This document shows positions 12,035 through 24,679 of a stretch of 64,000 nt of DNA, piece after piece. How positions within the stretch are numbered: the first letter of the stretch is position 1; each line of letters begins with the position of its first letter. The DNA is taken from the NCBI GenBank assembly GCA_944989445.1, contig CALYLW010000012.1, positions 537,001-601,000 on the forward strand, read 5' to 3'. A program made the translations under genes and the position numbers. This stretch comes from Ampullaceana balthica. Its lineage: Eukaryota > Mollusca > Gastropoda > Lymnaeidae. Below the pieces are notes generated by a model that saw only the letters and a program-made list of their open reading frames with translations, searched no databases and had not been told where the DNA came from.

Positions 12035-12862
12035 TAGGGCTGTTATCGATTAATTTAAATTTAATCGTTAACTTTTGAAAAATTATCGATTAATTAATCG
12101 ATAATTTTAATTAAAACCAAAAATAGAAATTTATGACGTCATTAAACTGAACATTTCTCACGGACATTAAAAATTAAGAATATTTTGAACTAAATTTCAT
12201 GACAATGTGTTGATACTTGATTTGTGCTGAAGGTTGTACGTCAGCGATGTATTTGATCCTTTAAAAGAGAATTGTTTATAGCAGTGAACACAGTAAACGT
12301 TTTCACCATCTTCGACTTTGCCATCCGCAGTTAGCTTAAAAACAACATATTTGCTCAACTTTCTAGTTATATGTTTAAATTTAACTGCGCTGATGCTGTC
12401 AGCAGGGCCGTCTTAACGCATAGGCCCGTTGGGCATTTGCCCGGGGGCCCACGAGCATATGGGCCCCATGGGAATATGTTTATTTAAATATATATTATAT
12501 ATATTCATTTTTTATTCCTGCGGGGGAAGGGCCCAACACTATTTCTTTGCCCGGGGGCCCAAATTGGTGTAAAGACGGCTCTGGCTGTCAGCCATTTTTT
12601 AGTTGACGTCTGCCGGTCAGCATGCATTAATAAAATAAATTTTAATATTACGCGGGAGATGTTTGTACGTAAAAAAATATATATAAATTATTATTAATTA
12701 TTAATAATTTATTATTTATTACTAAAATTTTAGAAAAATATTATAAATATTTTCTTAAATTTTAATCGAATTTTTATCGATTAAAATTATTTAAATCGAT
12801 ATTTAATCGATAAAATTTTTAACGATTAATCGAGAAATTAATCGATAATTTCCGCAGCCCTA
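12035..12862. mobile_element. hAT-type non-autonomous element with 8-bp TSD
   Basis: Starts TAGGGCTG and ends CAGCCCTA, with AT-rich subterminal ATCGATTAA-type repeats on both sides. It is flanked by the exact 8-bp duplication CTTTGAAG at 12027-12034 and 12863-12870. An 8-bp TSD and this terminal sequence are characteristic of hAT elements. There is no transposase. A second element (12403-12583) is inserted inside it. Confidence 0.85.
12403..12583. mobile_element. 181-bp hAT MITE nested inside the larger hAT element
   Basis: Termini CAGGGCCGTCTTAA and TAAAGACGGCTCTG are inverted repeats. It is flanked by the exact 8-bp duplication GCTGTCAG at 12395-12402 and 12584-12591. Inside are paired GCCCGGGGGCCC blocks. 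Its position shows it inserted after the host element was already in place. Confidence 0.88.
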
Positions 12863-13105
12863 CTTTGAAGGAAAGTATTTGCTGGATGAGGATGTAGACT
12901 TCACTTTCCCACCAAGGACTATCAGTTTTGAAAGGGACGTAACATCTTGAATTGTCATAATATAAAGATAGCCTCCCCTTCTCCTTCCTTAAGGTTCAAT
13001 TGTTATGAGATGCCTTTTTCGTTTGCAGTTGTTTACTTTAAATCCAATATCTCTTGAGACTCTTATGTAACAGGACATTCCTTATAATATTACAACATCA
13101 TAGCA

Positions 13106-13146
<41 letters not shown>
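13106..13146 (+). repeat. (AAT)n microsatellite
   Basis: About 13 uninterrupted ATA/AAT trinucleotides, ending in AATGATAA. Confidence 0.95.
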
Positions 13147-13147
<1 letters not shown>

Positions 13148-13534
13148 TAAACGTAAAAATCAATCCACTTTCTAAATAACAAAAACAAAAAAAAACACAT
13201 TTTCTACTTAGACGAGCTAAGATGCTAAGAGGTCATTTTAAATAGATTATAAAATATATCATTACATTTTTAAATCACGATTTTACTTTTTTTTAAATCC
13301 AGTATTCAGGTGCAAACCTCAATCCCTGACCCATCGAAAGGAAAGGTCATAGATGGTTGAGACCACCTCTCATAACTCACATGTTCTTTGGACGAGGCTG
13401 TCATGCCCACATGAGGCAATAGGTCCACGTGGGGTCAACAAGACGTGTACTAACCAACCATTTACTGCAAACAAAGCTGAAATTTGGCGTGTAGAAGGAA
13501 GACTGGTTTAAAGTAATTTGACCCCCTTTCCAGT

Positions 13535-13715
13535 CCATGACGGACTATGGGGCAAGTGATGTAGCGTTCACAAGTTTTGAGCCACCACTAACGAGCAGGG
13601 GAATGTGTGGCCAGCACAATGCCCCACGGGCCTTGCCAGTACCTGGGCTCGAACCCGCGACTCGGGATCTGCTTCGGATCAATAGTCCAGTGCGCTACCA
13701 CTTAGACCATCAAAG
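13535..13715 (-). mobile_element. tRNA-derived SINE
   Basis: The minus strand begins GATGGTCTAAGTGGTAGCGC (A-box type) and carries GCGGGTTCGAGCCC (B-box) about 45 bases later. The tRNA-like head is then followed by a non-tRNA body reading GGCAAGGCCCGTGGGGCATT. The spacing is that of a pol III split promoter. The open frame on the plus strand across it is incidental. Confidence 0.7.
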
Positions 13716-14283
13716 TAATTTACTTTACACATATTTGCACTTTTAATTAAGGACAAACTAAAAGAACATTAAACACATGTAAACTGTCTTAAAGTATAGT
13801 AGGCAAATAAAGAATTTAAAGAAGTGTAACTGAGCATTTAATATAGCTTAAATATTTCAGGAGATTGGAGACGTAAGATGAATTGATTTTATTTTTATAA
13901 AATTGTCAGCAGATTTCAAGCACATAATTTTATCGCACAATAGATATAATCGAAATCCATTTGATACAATATCTCAATAGAATAGAAGGTTTGAATTATT
14001 GGTTTTCGAGTTTGTTACATTTTCCCATCCATCCATCCCTGTGGCGCTACAGCCCATGTAGGGCTTGTGCCTTCCTCACAATCTCTTCCACTCAGTCCTT
14101 ATCAACGCCTTTCTTCTCCAATATTGGATGCCCAGTTGTTGTAGTCGTTACGTTTTCACTATTTTATTATTGCATTCTTTAGTTTATTTGGAACACTTAA
14201 AGGATTTAATTTTTTAAAAAAAGTGTTTTTTTTTAAATTCTGGAAATCTGTCATTTCTACTGCGAAAGGATAAAAATGAAAAA

Positions 14284-14783
14284 ACCCGTAAAAACAAAAG
14301 TTTTTCACTATAAATCCTTTATGTACGAGACGCAACTAAAAGAATGTTCATCATAATACGCAGCGCAAGACCATCCAAATGTACAAAATTGTAGTTATGT
14401 CTCGTAAAACGTGTTTAATATAATGCGCACCGATCAGGAATATGTTTATAAAAAGTGTTGCAATAAAATACGCACCTTATTGCGCGACAGAAAGGTTGTT
14501 CAATATAATACGAACCGCGACACTCTATCTAAAATAATAACATGATACATAGAGATAAATAAAATAATCTAAAAATTCAATAATTTAGTTACGGTACATG
14601 CGATCGATCTGAAATTTTGATACATAGTTTTTATCATCGCCACGAAACTGGCTGCTAAATTTCAGCTCGCTAGCTTACGAGGAAGTGGGTTAAAAATCGA
14701 TTCAAAGTTTTGGCGACCGACAATCAAGCAAGCAATCAAGGGTTCAAACAAACGGACACCACGAGTTAATATAAAGGATTTAA
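14284..14783 (+). mobile_element. CGTAAAAAC family, copy 2
   Basis: Starts CCCGTAAAAACAAAAG, then TATAAATCCTTTATGTACGAG, and ends GTTAATATAAAGGATTTAA. It belongs to a subfamily in which both ends carry CCTTTA/TAAAGG instead of CCCTTA/TAAGGG. The core GATCGATCTGAAATTTTGAT is present. Confidence 0.7.
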
Positions 14784-14978
14784 CTAAATTAAAACCGAGA
14801 TGACGATCTACCCTGCCAATCACTTGCCGTTTCCACAAAGATGCTGTCGCCAGAGAAGAAAGGGAAGTAGCTCTATGCAGTATAAAATCTAGATGTTTGG
14901 TCTAATACTAATACAGGCTAATACAGCTACAGAATTTTTGCCTTGGGAAGTTGGAATCTAAAATATTTGGGAGTAGAA

Positions 14979-15098
14979 CTGGCTTTGTCGGTGGTGGGAA
15001 GGTGACTCCTGGCTTGTGGGTGGTGGGAAGGTGACTCCTGGCTTTGTGGGTGGTGGGAAGGTGACTCCTGGCTTTGTGGGTGGGGGGAAGGTGACTCC
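14979..15098 (+). repeat. 30-bp minisatellite, about 4 copies
   Basis: Units of CTGGCTTTGTGGGTGGTGGG followed by AAGGTGACTC, with one copy a base shorter. Confidence 0.85.
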
Positions 15099-15108
15099 TT
15101 ACTCGGCC

Positions 15109-17279
15109 ACGGTCAAATTACAATAATTTCTAAGGTTTTTGTTCATCAAAAGAGTGACATTCAGGATATTGTGACATTATTGGATTTCAAACGACATAAA
15201 TTCTTTCGAAATATCACAAACACTGTTGGAGATATGATATTGAAACATGCATTTACTCATGCTGTTCAATAAACTATAATATTAAAACATAATCCTTAAA
15301 ATATGGTTTATTATTATAGTACAGGTATATGTAATCTTCGTGTAACCGTGGCAACCTGGTGTTGAAAGGCGGGGGTGTGGAGGGAGGGAGGGGGCCTATG
15401 TTCTTCCGTAACTGTACGTCACAAGATGCCATCAGTGTGTCAAGTGTTAGCTTACCGTTCCTTACACTTGGCCTACGCTTGAGATTACCTCCCTTCTCAA
15501 GACGCTACTATTTGCCTTCTGGGCACCTTTAAAGAAAACGATACATTCTTGCCTCGTTTAGAAACCCGGTGGTCCGCCCTGTTTTGACATGTGGGGCTAA
15601 TTATAGAACCTGGGGCATGTTGTCTCATGTGATCATTACTCATGTCTATTTCAGTCTTTTGTTTTCTTTAGACAAGAAAGGTGCTCAAAATGAAACGCTT
15701 GGGAAGAACATGCTCAAAATTTGTGAACGTAAAATAAAGCATGAAAATATCAAGTACAGATGATGAATCTTCTGATGTTGCTGCTGCTGGTTAAGATCAC
15801 GATGTTGACGGTGGTGAGGACAAAGATGATATATTTTGAATGATATTAGATTTTTTTGAATAATTGTAATGTAAATGCTAAGTTTAGGGGATTCACTCGA
15901 TTAATCTGTTTAAATGCTGAACATTTATAAACTGTTCAAATAATATTTTTTTAAAATTAATAATTTCGCTAGGGCTCCTCCATTCCTAATCCACGCCATC
16001 CGTTCACAACCCTCAACTTCTTTCCTCTTTCTTGGAGCCACGGGAGCCATTTCGAGGGCTCTTATCTCCACAGTGTGCGAGGTTTTTGCACCTCAAAGTT
16101 GGCTATCACAGATCTGTGTAACACACAAACACCAGCCCCTGTTGGCCGAAAGATCTCCATCATTCAAACATGATTAGCAAGTGACATACAAGATCAACAT
16201 TAGTTCCACCCTTAGAGTTCACGACCGGGTGAAAATCGCTTCAACTCTGGGAAAGTTCGGGAGATTTAATTTCTCTAAAATTTCTTTGAAACGAGTGTAA
16301 TGGCTTGACTTAATGTTGAAATAACGCCCGCTAGCCATGAGGCGTGTCTTAATTTCATAGACCCTTAAATAATATCATTTTTGTTTGATTAAATTCAAGA
16401 TTTTTTAAAATTAATTTAGATCGGAAATGTTTTATCGTCTTACAAAAAGAGCTTAATGAATTTTTTTACGTCTTTCGACAACGTTAAAAATTTTGTCAAA
16501 TCGTCCCAATTAATGTTAATTAGGTGTATTCAATATACACTACAATTTACGTTTACGATGCGTTTTAAATCTATCCTCTTATTTTAGTTCAAACCAAAAT
16601 CCTTGTAGCGCAAGTCTCATTGAAGGCAGTTTTGAAAAAACAACAATTAGATTTTATGCAAGCCACTAAACATTCACCATTGTTGCACTTTGCATTGATG
16701 TTACGGATGTTCGATTTGAGAATTTGATTTAGGAACACGTTTTCAGCGTCTTATTGACATGGAGTATAGACACAAGACGACAAATACCTCAGCAAAGACT
16801 GCTGTCATCTCGATAGAATTGGAGGTTTTGGGTTTCAATGCATGTCGTCATTAAACTATTCATGCAAGCTGCATCCATTTTTGGAAGCGCTCTTCCTTTA
16901 CATTTACTAAACGAAAGCAGATTTGGTTAGTACTTTTAGTGTCTTAAAGTTGTATTTAACAGACTTGTCCTTCTTCGACAATGTATCATGCTCTTCAATG
17001 GCAATGTTTGGTGCTCCGACAGGTCGATGTTTAGTTACCTGCAACGGTATTGCACGATGTCTTTCTATGGCCATCTATAATGTTCCTCTATAACAATATG
17101 TGATGGAATTTTACGGCAAAATATGGTACCAAACTTTAAAAAAAAATTGTATAACCATTTGAACGATTTTCAATATTTATTTTGTTTAAACCTTAAATGC
17201 TATCATTTATTTTATTAAAGGGCATGGGTCTAGGGAATTCTTCCTTTTTTACAAAGTAGTTATTAACTCACTGTCGTTC
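15109..17279. other. Intergenic stretch without recognised features
   Basis: No supported gene. A slightly GC-richer block at about 15970-16270 has no long open frame, splice pattern or family I recognise. Confidence 0.4.
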
Positions 17280-17545
17280 CTGTTTGTTTGTCTGTCCACA
17301 ATTTTTCAAATCTGCCAACGTAAAATTAAACCACTTCTGATGGTCCTAGAGATCTCAAAATTTTTCCGCAGATAGATCTTGGATGACAATGCATTGTGTC
17401 AAAACTTCAGATCGATCAAATGTACCGTTATTAAATTATCGAACTTTTTACTTTATCTAAATATAAGCATATGTATTATCCGTCTGCTCTTGTTTACATT
17501 ATATTCACGTGCCGAGTTCACACCAAACCCGACCACATCAACCAT
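17280..17545 (-). mobile_element. Second reverse-oriented relative of the CGTAAAAAC family
   Basis: Closely similar to 5715-5970 over its length, including the blocks ACGTAAAATTAAACCACTT, GGTCCTAGAGATCTCAAAAT and AGATAGATCTT. Its reverse complement shares the GATCTGAA core of the six forward copies. Confidence 0.5.
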
Positions 17546-17698
17546 GTTTAACATCAAGGAAGATCAGTCATTTCCAGTCTGTAAATGTTTGTCGGGCAAT
17601 GTATATTATATTTGAACATAATTAATACTACAAAACTCACCATAGCATACACTTAGACTAAAAAGAATAAAATAAAATAAATAGAAGTAAAAATATAT

Positions 17699-18095
17699 TT
17701 AAAAAAACCACGTTTTTATAAGCGGATTAAAAAGAAGAAAGTATTTGTGTTCACAGAATTTTGAAAAAAATCTTTTTCTGGATTGATAAAAATTTCAAAC
17801 TTATATGCTCAAGTACTATGATGTAAAACGACTAAAAATGTGGGCGGGCGCTTTTTAGGCATTTGGCTAAAATGATTAGGGTTTACAAATGACGAGTAAG
17901 AAAATGAGTGAATTGAATTAGTTAAGCCTGAGAAGCGCCCACCCACGTTTTTAGTCATATTACATCATAGGACTTGAGCATATAAGTTTGAAATTTTTAA
18001 CAATCCAGAGAAAGATTTTTCCTTCACAATTCTGTGAAAAAAATATTTACTTCTTTTTAGTCCGCTTATAAAATTGTGGTTTTAAAAAAATCGTT
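17699..18095. mobile_element. Long-arm hairpin MITE, arms about 165 bp
   Basis: Left arm about 17700-17865 and right arm about 17930-18092 are near-perfect inverted copies. Examples are ATAAGCGGATTAAAAAGAAG against CTTCTTTTTAGTCCGCTTAT, and TATGCTCAAGTACTATGATG against CATCATAGGACTTGAGCATA. The spacer is only about 65 bp. No coding capacity is evident. Confidence 0.8.
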
Positions 18096-21000
18096 TTTTT
18101 AAATTCTATTTATTTATGCATTAACCCGTAATTTCCAATACTTTATTTAAGATCCTACATTTTGACTACCTCATCCTCGAATTTCCTTTTTATTTTTCAA
18201 GCCCATTCCGACTGTCTTACCATCTTTCATAACTTTTTATTGCCTTAATACATCCATTGCGATAGAAAATATAATTTTTATTATTTTGAGGCCAAAGTAC
18301 TTAGAACGTCTTTTATGATAACTCTTACACAAAAGGCGAGGTGTGCAAACACTCGTGACGTACTGCACACATTAGCAATGTGAAGCAGCGCAGAATTAAA
18401 ATAATGATGTTGCTTTTGTCAACATGGTGGATCCAACATGGCCGATGGCATACATGCCTGCTGTTCAAGAGGACCCTTAAGAGTCCCCTAAAGATACATG
18501 ACACATGAGCAGGCGTTGGGGAAATTCTTGAGCCCATGTCAGATTTCATGTAACAGCTTTTCTTATATCCGTTGTCCATGAAGTTACAATAGTCAATATA
18601 TAACTTATTGTAAAACTTATCGCTTTGAAAGAATCACAGCTCAATATGGAATCAATTCAATTACTAGATATTTTAAAGTACTCAATTTAAACATTTCGTA
18701 TACATCAAATGTTCGTTTGCTGGAGTAATATTTATATTTCACCGATGCAACATTCAAGTAGAAGTAACAAGTTTTATACTTTATTTGAGTCCATGTCAAT
18801 TAGGCAAATCTTAAAAGACATTGTCGATTAAAACACCAACAATTTATACCTTCGGCAAAACCAATCAAGAAGTAGAGACAGCGACAAAGATTTTATGTGT
18901 CTGCGATCACAATACAATTTAAAACAAATTAAACAGAAATAGACAAAATATTTAAAGTGTTGCGTTACGTCTGTAATTCATTGACAAAAATTTGTGTGTG
19001 GCAGATGGTGTCATGTGTGTGTGGCAGATGGTGTCATGTTTTTTGTAGTGAGTCAAACGTCTATTGTGTGAGTTGTCTGTCCTGTTTGACATAAAGTGGG
19101 TGTTAGGGTCAAAGAGTGCAAGACGGTCCAGGAGAATAATAAACGCCCCACCTGATGTATAAATAGACAAAGCCACAATACGATGACTAGTGACCCTGTC
19201 AAATTGTGGAATCTCTAAAACAAAGGCTATAATGTCATCAGCCGCCACGGAATATGTTAAAAGTCTCAATGTGAAAGATTTTCACCGGATATACTTCTTT
19301 CTTTGCCGTCGTAAAGGCTGCATAAAAAAAAATATTTTAAAGTAAGTAAAACAGAAGTGCCTGGTGAATAAATATATGAAAAGTGTAAAGTATGAAATCC
19401 AGGTATTTTATATAACTCACTTCATTTGGTAATTAATTAAACAAATTGCCCCCATAGAATAACAATGTTCTAAGTCAAATTTGTGACCAAAATGAGTTAT
19501 ATCCACCACGTTATTTAGTCCATGTATTAATCTATAATGGTAAAAAGTATGAAAACTGTATCTTGAGACAGTTTTGTAGGAAGTACAGAAGAACAAGTTT
19601 TTAACTCTATATAGGCATAATGAAATCAAATTTTCAAACACAAATATATCAGATCGACCAAAAGTTCACATAGAACCTTGTTATTCTGAGGGGACGACAT
19701 GTAATGAGTTGACCTAGGTTAACAAAAGGCTTTTATTTTACAAGTCTTCGAAAAGTTTGTGAGTTTATCTTAAGGACACCTCGCGAAATGCGGAGATTAC
19801 AGCTTACTTATTTTAGCATCATACAATGACAATGAATCTGGCGTAATTCTACTGTCATGGCAGTATAGTCCGATGTTTTCATTAACTTCAATTTAACTTA
19901 AGACACTGCATTTTGAGATGATTTGATAGGCTGAGTAATTTAAATGTTTAAGAAGAAATAACCGTTTGAAAATTTTTCTAAGTAAAATTATATTTCTTTA
20001 TTTAAATTTTCTTCGACATGCTTTTTTCCAAAGACATAAAATACGACCACTCTATATTTTACATTGACTTGATAACGTATTACTAAAATGATTCTGTGCA
20101 AGCAATCCCCTTGTTTAAACTCCGACTGTTTGCTTATCTGCCCAGTTAGTATGTGCGATGAAACTAAGTGTTCGTTTTCTTACATTAGCTTCAACCTTTT
20201 TAACTTCATGATTCGCAATGTAAGATGTTTAACTTTAGCTTAGCCATGCTAACTAGCCATGACCAAGGTTCAAACGGTATGTCGTAAAGCAGTTTAAAAA
20301 TCACCAATTAACTTGGATAATCACGAAGTCAAAGTCTTAAACGGAAATCTGGCCTCAAAGATGAAACGGTTAAGTTAAATTAGATAAACACAGATGGAAC
20401 ATGGACCTCTCTGACGCGGAAGTCGTTCTCGTTTCAGGTCCTGATAGGAAAACAAGGCATTAACGGTATGACGTCACATTAAATGTCTTCCCATGGGTGA
20501 GGCCTGATATATATATATACATATACTTTTTTTTAATGTGTGACTTTTTGGTTGTTTGATTTTTAATATATATCTCTGTCTAAAGATTATTTTAATCGCG
20601 ATGTTCAATGGATATCTTTGAAATGAAATACTCAAACAATTTCTCCAATCGATGACATTTAATATACATTTTTGAACAGGCAATTTTCAGTGTAACCTAT
20701 GTAGGTTGGTAGATATTGTTCTAAGAAATTCAGTCGTTTTTTACCCTACCTTTAACCCGGATACTCAGTTCTCACAAACAACAATTCCGTGAATTGCATT
20801 AGTAATCGTTTAGTTACCACGTCCTTGGATAAACGTTCCCGGAAAACAAGTTACCATAACATTCACAAAATGACCAAAAAATACTAGATACACAAATGAC
20901 GTGTGTGAATAAAACGATACAGGTAAAGCATTATTAACGGACAAATACATGTGAAGACGTGTCAACAAATGCTGTTATCGTTACAAAGATATAATCAAAA

Positions 21001-21835
21001 TTTATAAAATTAAATTTACAATATATATCGCATACCTTATAAAAAAATAATAATAAATAAATAAAAACAACAACAATTTAGTTGAGAAAAGAGAAGAAAA
21101 AGGGTGAGAACAAGTACTTAACATAAAAAAGCAACTAGTTTTACTTATGCATGAGGAATAAAGAACTGAGATGATTACAGAATTTGCTTTATTAAGACAA
21201 GTATTAAATTTTTTTTAAAAAATTTTTAATACAGAAAAAAAAACAACAACAACACAAAACAGCGGTTCTGTTGACTTTCAAGGCGATAAAAATCACCTTC
21301 ACGATTTAGAAGAAGGCATTGCAACTTGCTACGTTAGTGACACGTCCATAACCTCCATAACACAAGATGATATTAAGTTTTGTCTTTGCTAAAGAGTTGT
21401 TTGCACGATTAATGAGTGTGAAATAGTGTTTGTGTGGGTATTTATGGTTAATGACCTATAGTTTGTCTACAAACAATTCAACAAATATATAATCATTTCA
21501 ATTCATTTCCATACTGGTATTTGTAAATTTAGTATGATACTTTTAATATATAGTTATTTATATTCTGACTTTTTTCAAATTTTAAGTTGTTACAGTGTCT
21601 TAATTTTCATATTTTACTTTTAAAATTATTTAGATTTCGAGCATTGAGCAATTAAACATTGTGAAATTTTAGTGGAACTACACATGTTCTAGTTCAAGTT
21701 GTTAAAACACTCACACTTAGCAACAATTTGAAACTATATAGTCTAACTATATAGTGTTAAATAGTTAAAATAATTTTTAGCTCGACGACGGAATATTTTT
21801 TTTCCCAATGATTAAAATTATATAAACTAGATCCG
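18096..21835. other. Intergenic stretch without supported genes
   Basis: A few short open frames occur, the longest 105 codons on the minus strand at 18952-19269, but none has a recognisable domain, start context or splice partners. No repeat family was recognised. Confidence 0.4.
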
Positions 21836-21960
21836 ACCCGCGGCGCAGCATATGCCGCAGAATTTCTCATATATAGTGCAAAGAAAGGGGAGGGGGGGGG
21901 GAGAACGGGCACACACAGCAGCACGAAGAAATCAGAACAATGCGAGGGAACGTGGTTCAA
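21836..21960 (+). repeat. GCGGCGTA-palindrome repeat, copy 2
   Basis: Core GCGGCGCAGCATATGCCGC at 21840-21858, then GTGCAAAGAAAG, GGGCACACACAG and CACGAAGAAATCAGAACAA, in the same order as at 9061. Confidence 0.55.
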
Positions 21961-22047
21961 ATAAGAGGGCTTAAAAATGGATAACAATGCATAAAAACAA
22001 CAAAAACAAACAAACAAACAAATAAACACAAAGAAATAAAACAAAAA

Positions 22048-22549
22048 CGTTAAAAACCAAGTTTTTTACTATAAATCCTTTATGTACGAGACATAACTAA
22101 AAAAATTCATTTATAATACGCATCGCACGATAATCCAAAAATCCAAAATTTTAGTTATGCCTCGTAAAACATGTTTAATATAATGCGCACCGATCGGGAA
22201 TATATTTTTCAAAAAGTATCGTCAATATAATACGCACCGCACAGCGCGACAGGAATGTATTAAACATGTTTTTTCAATATAATATGCTCAACGACAATCA
22301 AGCACAAAAATTAACATACTACATAGAGATAAATAGAGACAATCTAAACATTCATTAATTTAATTACAATGCATTCGATCGATCTGAAATTTTGATAGAT
22401 CATTTTTATCATTGGCATGAATCTGCCTGAAAAATTTCAGCTCGCTAGCTTACGAGGAAGTGAGTCAAAAATCGATCCAAAGTTTTTTAGCATTCAAGCA
22501 AGCAAGCAAGGCATCAAGCAGACGCCACTAGTTAATATAAAGGATTTAA
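22048..22549 (+). mobile_element. CGTAAAAAC family, copy 3
   Basis: Begins CGTTAAAAACCAAG, then TATAAATCCTTTATGTACGAG, and ends GTTAATATAAAGGATTTAAA. It belongs to the CCTTTA subfamily with copy 2, and has the TCGATCTGAAATTTTGATAG core and CAGCTCGCTAGCTTACGAGG. Confidence 0.7.
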
Positions 22550-23358
22550 AAATAAGAAAAAAAGAAGGGGAGGGGCTAAGATGATTGCACAACAATGAAA
22601 CACGCTTCTTCTTATTACGTCACTTTCTCTCCTTCTACATAGTGCGTCTCAGTGCGGTGCGTATAGTGCAGTGCGGTGCGGGTGAACACACTACTACATA
22701 TATCTATACATCTAGACGGATTCTTGTTTGCACTAGTTTCTAGCGAATTATATATATAGATTGCACATTTTTAAAATCTACATGCCATTTGTCTTAATCG
22801 ACCCGGCACACAGTCAGACAAAAAACGCCGCACGGACTTTGACCCAGAGTCTGGGAACCACTGATCTCTGAGAATAATAAATGTGAGTTCAGAATCTGCT
22901 ACCTTTAATTGCTATTTTATACCTCCGTTGACCTACTTTAAAAGTACACTTTTGTGTAGATGGTAGTGACACGTGTTTTGAATTCAGCCAATGGAACTCA
23001 CTGAGACCGTAGGATAGGCAGGCAGTGTGTTGGTGTATGCGTGTTATACAATATTGTGGTATGTGCGTGGGGGTGCTGCGTGGTGGTGTGAGCATGGCGC
23101 TTTATGACAATTCTATGAGAGATATATGTTAGTCTGCCGTCCATGTCATTATATGTTTTGTTTAGTTATGATATAAATGTTCTGTATGTTATGTATACTT
23201 TTCTTATGCTTGTTATATTTAGTGCTGTGATCCCAGACCCTCTCTGTGGTACCACACCCTATAGTTGTCATAGAATAAATATAATATTTAAAATATTATT
23301 TTATTTTTTTATGCTGTGTGTTATGTGGAAGTTTTGTGTGGCGATATTTTCTTGATGA

Positions 23359-23898
23359 TGAATGTTAGGAAGTGTATATGTGTGGTGGTAGGAAGGGTAT
23401 ATGTGTGGTGGTAGGAAGTGTATATGTGTGGTAGTAGGAAGTGTATATGTGTTGTGGTAGGAAGTGTATATGTGTGGTGGTAGGAAGTGTATATGTGTGG
23501 TGGTAGGAAGTGTATATGTGTGGTGGTAGGAAGTGTATATGTGTGGTGTTAGGAAGTGTATATGTGTGGTGGTAGGAAGTGTTTATGTGTGGTGGTAGGA
23601 AGTGTATATGTGTGGTGGTAGGAAGTGTATATGTGTGGTGGTAGGAAGTGTATATGTGTGGTGGTAGGAAGTGTATATGTGTGGTGGTAGGAAGTGTATA
23701 TGTGTGGTGTTAGGAAGTGTATATGTGCGTGGTAGGAAGTGTATATGTGTGGTGGTAGGAAATGCATATGTCTGGTGGTAGGAAGTGTATATGTGTGGTG
23801 GTAGGAAGTGTATATGTGTGGTGGTAGGAAGTGTATATGTGTGGTGGTAGGAAGTGTATATGTGTGGTGGTAGGAAGTATATATGTGTGGTAGTACGA
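23359..23898 (+). repeat. 23-bp minisatellite, about 23 copies
   Basis: Unit GGAAGTGTATATGTGTGG plus TGGTA, with occasional single-base variants and one shortened unit near 23727. Because the unit is not a multiple of three, open frames with a 23-residue period appear on the minus strand. These are artefacts of the repeat. Confidence 0.9.
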
Positions 23899-24534
23899 AG
23901 CGTTGTTCTCCCTTAACAAAAAAGAAAATCTTTATTAACGTTTAACCCTTGGCTGAGCTGAGATTTTTTTTAAAAAGTACTTGACTAATATTATTCCTGA
24001 AAATTGTTTTAATAAATATTAATTTGCTTTTATAAAGTCAAATTAATTTTAATTATATTTTATTTTTGCCTTTGTGTTTAATTTAGCTTTTAAATTCATA
24101 ATAATTAATGTTAACCCTTTCCTGTTAGACCACCAGTTTGCTATTGCTATAACACTCCAATCAAAACGTCGACAATCTTTAAGCAGACAAAACAAATTAG
24201 GTTCTATCTTTTATGTGGTTGGAATTTTTATTTTATTATTTTTTTTTGCAAGAAAGTACTTTATATTATATAGAGCTAAAAAGTCCTGAAACATTAAAAC
24301 GATGAAATGTTTAAGTTTGTTGCTGTAACATAAAAACTGTTTAGAAATTGTTTACTCGTGCTCGAGTCGTGGACATAATTTAGTTCTATACAGCTTCCAA
24401 TAAACAGTGTTTTTGTTCGTTTACAGTTTACTTCTTTCGATCCCCTTTTTATTTTACCGTAGTGTTATTATGTATAGAGAATGGGATCCCCAAAAATTAG
24501 ACCACCACACATCAAGCTACTAAAAATTAATTCA

Positions 24535-24672
24535 CCAAACTTAAGACAACAAAACATCAAACAAACAATTCACCAAACTTAAGAAACCAAACATCAAACA
24601 ATCAATTCACCAAACTTAAGAAACCAAACACCAAACAATCAATTCACCAAACTTAAGAAACCAAACATCAAG
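24535..24672 (+). repeat. 37-bp minisatellite, left part of an array split by a LINE
   Basis: Units of ACCAAACATCAAACAATCAA followed by TTCACCAAACTTAAGAA. The same unit resumes at about 25313-25357 on the far side of the LINE fragment. Confidence 0.8.
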
Positions 24673-24679
24673 TGAATCA

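Noticed and set aside
18952..19269. 105-codon minus-strand frame
   Set aside because: No recognisable domain, starts right after a stop without ATG, and lacks splice or repeat support; probably chance.
23549..23919. His/Thr/Tyr-rich periodic frames
   Set aside because: Artefact of the 23-bp minisatellite; the period in residues equals the unit length, as expected of a repeat not divisible by three.
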